Source: Stakelama sediminis | GTDB taxonomy: Bacteria > Pseudomonadota > Alphaproteobacteria > Sphingomonadales > Sphingomonadaceae | Direction: 5' to 3' | Assembly: GCF_014199335.1 (NCBI RefSeq) | Contig: NZ_JACIJI010000009.1 | Coordinates: 1 to 64,000, forward strand | Length of the DNA stretch: 64,000 bases | Part shown: positions 61,577 to 64,000 of the stretch, in pieces | How positions within the stretch are numbered: the first letter of the stretch is position 1 | Layout: every line of letters starts with the position of its first letter | Program-made: the position numbers and the translations under genes | The notes under the pieces: model-generated | Seen by the model: only the letters and a program-made list of their open reading frames with translations | Told to the model about the DNA's origin: nothing | The model's database searches: none

Positions 61577-61897
61577 TCAATACTGGCGGGCAGGAAGGCG
61601 CACGCGGATCCCGTCCATTTGTTCGGTTATCGGTATTTGACAGGCTAGTCGGCTGCGCTCCGTCACATCGTATGCGAAATCGAGCGTCGCACGTTCAAGC
61701 TCGTGCATCTCAGGCAGCAATATCGCGTCCTTCTCATCAACATAACAATGGCAGGTCCCGCAGGCGCAAAATCCGCCACAATCGCCCTCAATGCCGGGGA
61801 CGCGGTTCATCGCTGCGGCCTCCATCAGGCTGATGCCGAGACTGGCAGTAACTTTGTGGACTGCGCCATTGTGCGCGACATATGAAATCTGAACCAT
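61577..61897 (-). CDS. [2Fe-2S] ferredoxin
   Basis: 106 aa from the ATG at 61897 (MVQISYVAHNGAVHKV). Adrenodoxin-type cysteines: DCGGFCACGTCHCYV, and the fourth in SRLACQIP. It probably reduces the diiron protein encoded 40 bases downstream. First gene of the five-gene minus-strand operon; an FNR-type box lies 60 bases upstream. Confidence 0.92.
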   Translation of the reverse strand: MVQISYVAHNGAVHKVTASLGISLMEAAAMNRVPGIEGDCGGFCACGTCHCYVDEKDAILLPEMHELERATLDFAYDVTERSRLACQIPITEQMDGIRVRLPARQY

Positions 61898-61956
61898 GGA
61901 TCGAGTCGCTCCGCTCGTTACTGACACTGATGTAAGCAAAGGCGCGCGAGGCGACA

Positions 61957-61970
61957 TTGATTTGGGTCAA
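61957..61970. promoter_or_regulatory. FNR/NarR-type box between ferredoxin operon and Crp/Fnr gene
   Basis: TTGAT-TTGG-GTCAA matches the consensus at nine of ten positions. It is central between the divergent starts at 61897 and 62030, so it may activate one and autoregulate the other. Confidence 0.75.
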
Positions 61971-62029
61971 AGACCCGGCTGTCCAGCGCGAAGTATGTGG
62001 GAGGCGACAAACGCTTCACGAGAGGTGCC

Positions 62030-62776
62030 ATGCCGAACTTCGGCTCTTGCAACGTGTTTCTGCGTGCTACCTTCGGGATTGACCCCGGAGCAGAAATCGG
62101 TCGACAGCTCGGCGAACTAGCAACGCAGGTGCATGTGATACGAGGGCAAGAAGTCAAAACCGATCCCGCCGATACTACCCTTGTTTTTCTCGCGAGTGGT
62201 GCGACCAAGTTGGGCGCATTGGCATCGCGCGAGCGCCATCAAATTGTTGCCTTTCATTTCGGCGGCGACATATTCACTGTTCCGGCGGTGAGCGTGCATC
62301 GATACATGTTGATCGGACTGTGCGAAAGCACGCTCACAACCTTTCCTGCACGCGAATTTTATGACCGGGCCGCGAGCAATCCATGGATCATGCGCGCGCT
62401 GCTCGAGCGCTCGCAAACCGCCCTGTTTCGGTGCCGCGACAAGGCTGTCAATCTGGGCCAGAAGTCCGCAGGCGAGCGGGTTGCAGGCTTTCTCCTTGCG
62501 ATGTGGGAACGGCTCGACGCGTCTGAGGGTTCCAGTCCCATGATCGATCTACCCATGTCGAGAGGAGACATAGGCGAAAGCCTCGGGCTGAAGATCGAAA
62601 CCGTCAGCCGGCAATTCACCAAGTTGAGAGAGGCTGGGATAATCGACACGCATGGTCGATCAGGCGTGTCGTTGCTGGACCTGCCAAGGCTCGCCGAACA
62701 GGCCGGGTATTATGACCGAAATACCGTTCCTCCCCGCCCAGAATGGGTTGAGCGAAAACCTGAGCTCGTTCCTTGA
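62030..62776 (+). CDS. Crp/Fnr-family regulator without an Fe-S cysteine cluster
   Basis: 248 aa from the ATG at 62030. Cyclic nucleotide-binding fold, then GERVAGFLLAMWERL and the helix-turn-helix LPMSRGDIGESLGLKIETVSRQFTKLREAGII, with the E-x-x-S-R recognition helix of FNR/FixK proteins, which fits TTGAT-type boxes. Cysteines are at position 7 and in GLCES and FRCRDK; the N-terminal four-cysteine FNR arrangement is missing. It may be FixK/Dnr-like and controlled by abundance or haem rather than by its own cluster. Confidence 0.83.
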   Translation: MPNFGSCNVFLRATFGIDPGAEIGRQLGELATQVHVIRGQEVKTDPADTTLVFLASGATKLGALASRERHQIVAFHFGGDIFTVPAVSVHRYMLIGLCESTLTTFPAREFYDRAASNPWIMRALLERSQTALFRCRDKAVNLGQKSAGERVAGFLLAMWERLDASEGSSPMIDLPMSRGDIGESLGLKIETVSRQFTKLREAGIIDTHGRSGVSLLDLPRLAEQAGYYDRNTVPPRPEWVERKPELVP

Positions 62777-62858
62777 TTTTGTGAGTAGGTATTTGCGACA
62801 GGTCTGGCGCCTGGCAGCGCACACCAACAACAGGCTTGCGGCTGACTGACCTCGATCA

Positions 62859-64000
62859 TTATGCGGCAATGTCGAGGATCGTGACATCGGTTCCATCGAG
62901 CAGATTGGCGATCTTGCCCGACACGCGGTCGACTGCAAGCCGCAGCGCTTCATCCAGGTGAACGTAGTTCTGGGTCGATCCACGGGCACCGTGGCCCAGC
63001 AGCGCCTTGATGGTCAGTTCCGAGAAGCCCATGTCACCAGCCACACTGCCGAACGTGTGGCGGAGCACATGCGGGGTCACACCTTCGATTCCGGCAATTG
63101 TGCAGAGTGCGCGGAGAACTTCAGGAACGCCGGAGAACGGTCGGTCGACGAAGTCTGAGGCAAAGAAAAGCGGTAGCGCGCGCTTTTTTGGAACGGATTC
63201 GAGAACGGCAATTGCGGCTTCACCAATCGGTCGGATCTGACCGTCTGTCTTTGTGTCGGGGAAATGCACGTAGCCCTTTTCCGGATGCAGCCAACTGCGC
63301 TGCATGCCGATGACTTCGGAGATTCGGTAGCCTGTAAGCAGCAGCACCCGGATCGCGGCAAGTCCGGTGGGATTTTCGCCATTGCGTTCGGCAATCGTGA
63401 AAGCCTTGCCCAGCGATCGGATTTCTGCGGCGCTCAAACGCCGGGTGCGCGGCTTGCCAGCGATCTTGCGGACTCCGGCAGCGGGATTGTTTTCGACGAT
63501 ATCGTATCGCATCGCATGGGCCAGAAGCGCATGGAGGGTGGAGACGGCTCTCCCTGCGACGCCTGGGCCACCGGTTGTCCGCCCACCGCGCCCTCCATTT
63601 TCCTTTGGCTTGGCGGTTCGTCCGGCAACGATATCCATCTGCATCTTTTCGATGTCCGACACCCGGAGCGAGCGGACCTGCCGAGTGCCGATGAGCGGCT
63701 TGATGTGCGTTTCGATGCGGCTGCGATCCATGGCGAGTGTCGATGCCTTGATTGGCCGATGCTTGCGGCCCAGAAGTTTGCCGGACTCGGCGTTTTCCAG
63801 ATACCAGTCACAGACTTCGCGGATGGTGATTGCGGCGCGGGACTGGGCGCGTTCTTCCGCCGGATCGTCGCCCCCGGCCACCGCGCCAAGTTTCATGATC
63901 GCCTGCTTGCGCGCCTGTTCGACGGTCAGGACGCCATAGCGCCCAAGGACGATGCGCCTGCTGCGCCCCTCGTCATTACGATACTGGAGAACAAAGACCT
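62859..64000 (-). CDS. Tyrosine recombinase / phage-type integrase (partial)
   Basis: The frame continues past the right edge: before the ATG at 63896 it still reads VFVLQYRNDEGRSRRIVLGRYG and TVEQARKQAI, part of the N-terminal DUF4102-type arm-binding domain. The core-binding domain has TIREVCDWYLENAE; the catalytic residues are R in LLTGYRISEVIGM, K in FPDTKTDGQ, H-x-x-R in TPHVLRHTFGS, H in LLGHGARGSTQNY and the tyrosine in that motif. It integrates a mobile element into a host site; which element it serves is undecided. Confidence 0.93.
   Translation of the reverse strand, partial: VFVLQYRNDEGRSRRIVLGRYGVLTVEQARKQAIMKLGAVAGGDDPAEERAQSRAAITIREVCDWYLENAESGKLLGRKHRPIKASTLAMDRSRIETHIKPLIGTRQVRSLRVSDIEKMQMDIVAGRTAKPKENGGRGGRTTGGPGVAGRAVSTLHALLAHAMRYDIVENNPAAGVRKIAGKPRTRRLSAAEIRSLGKAFTIAERNGENPTGLAAIRVLLLTGYRISEVIGMQRSWLHPEKGYVHFPDTKTDGQIRPIGEAAIAVLESVPKKRALPLFFASDFVDRPFSGVPEVLRALCTIAGIEGVTPHVLRHTFGSVAGDMGFSELTIKALLGHGARGSTQNYVHLDEALRLAVDRVSGKIANLLDGTDVTILDIAA

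Overview
The window is GC-rich DNA from an alphaproteobacterium, most likely a sphingomonad or erythrobacter-type organism. That is inferred from the gene content: a DUF736 / S26 peptidase / DUF2840 / RepA / DUF2285 mobile-element backbone, a UbiM-type hydroxylase remnant and a NarK1-NarK2 fusion with NarR. Almost everything here is accessory DNA.

1-10.2 kb is a defence-type island. It opens with the end of an IS3-family element that cuts into a gene whose C-terminus resembles the DUF2384 antitoxin domain. Then come a DUF4365 nuclease-TPR fusion, an XRE regulator, a pair made of a membrane coiled-coil protein and a HEPN protein, and a PD-(D/E)xK nuclease plus SF2 helicase pair that resembles Hachiman (HamA/HamB).

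10.5-28.4 kb is the transfer and regulatory module of an integrative conjugative or mobilizable element, nearly all on the minus strand. It carries a ribbon-helix-helix protein, a VirD4/TraG coupling protein, a RES-Xre toxin-antitoxin pair inserted before the relaxase, an RlxS-type relaxase, a lytic transglycosylase, DUF736, TraF, DUF2840, RepA, an AlpA/RdfS-like excisionase, a two-frame FseA-like activator (DUF6499 + DUF2285, apparently joined by a +1 frameshift), a QseM-like antiactivator and a divergent QseC-like repressor. A small cargo cassette (ArsR, SRPBCC, YdeI-like) follows, then ParB, DUF2958 and an ArdC-like antirestriction protein. No trb/VirB mating-pair genes are visible: the defence island occupies the place where they would be expected.

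28.4-29.3 kb is a hairpin-dense non-coding block with a decayed ORF. 29.4-34.8 kb is a TetR-controlled tripartite ABC efflux cassette ending in a strong hairpin. 35.0-37.2 kb is a scar: a CzcC-like outer membrane protein, the C-terminal stub of a CzcA-type RND pump, and the C-terminal stub of a UbiM hydroxylase pointing the other way.

37.3-62.8 kb is a nitrate respiration island. It has an NsrR-like sensor with a truncated globin operon, carbonic anhydrase-NnrS-membrane protein, an outer membrane channel, NarR, and then a tightly packed plus-strand run narK-narG-narH-narJ-narI-ppiC-moaA-moaD-moaE-moaB-moeA-nnrU that couples the enzyme to its molybdenum cofactor supply. A minus-strand operon (ferredoxin, diiron ferritin-like protein, acyl-CoA dehydrogenase, pdxH, mobA) diverges from a second Crp/Fnr regulator. 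Three FNR-type boxes lie at the three main divergent promoters and tie the island into one low-oxygen/nitrate regulon. The window ends inside a tyrosine recombinase on the minus strand, which suggests that the island, or the element next to it, is or was integrative.
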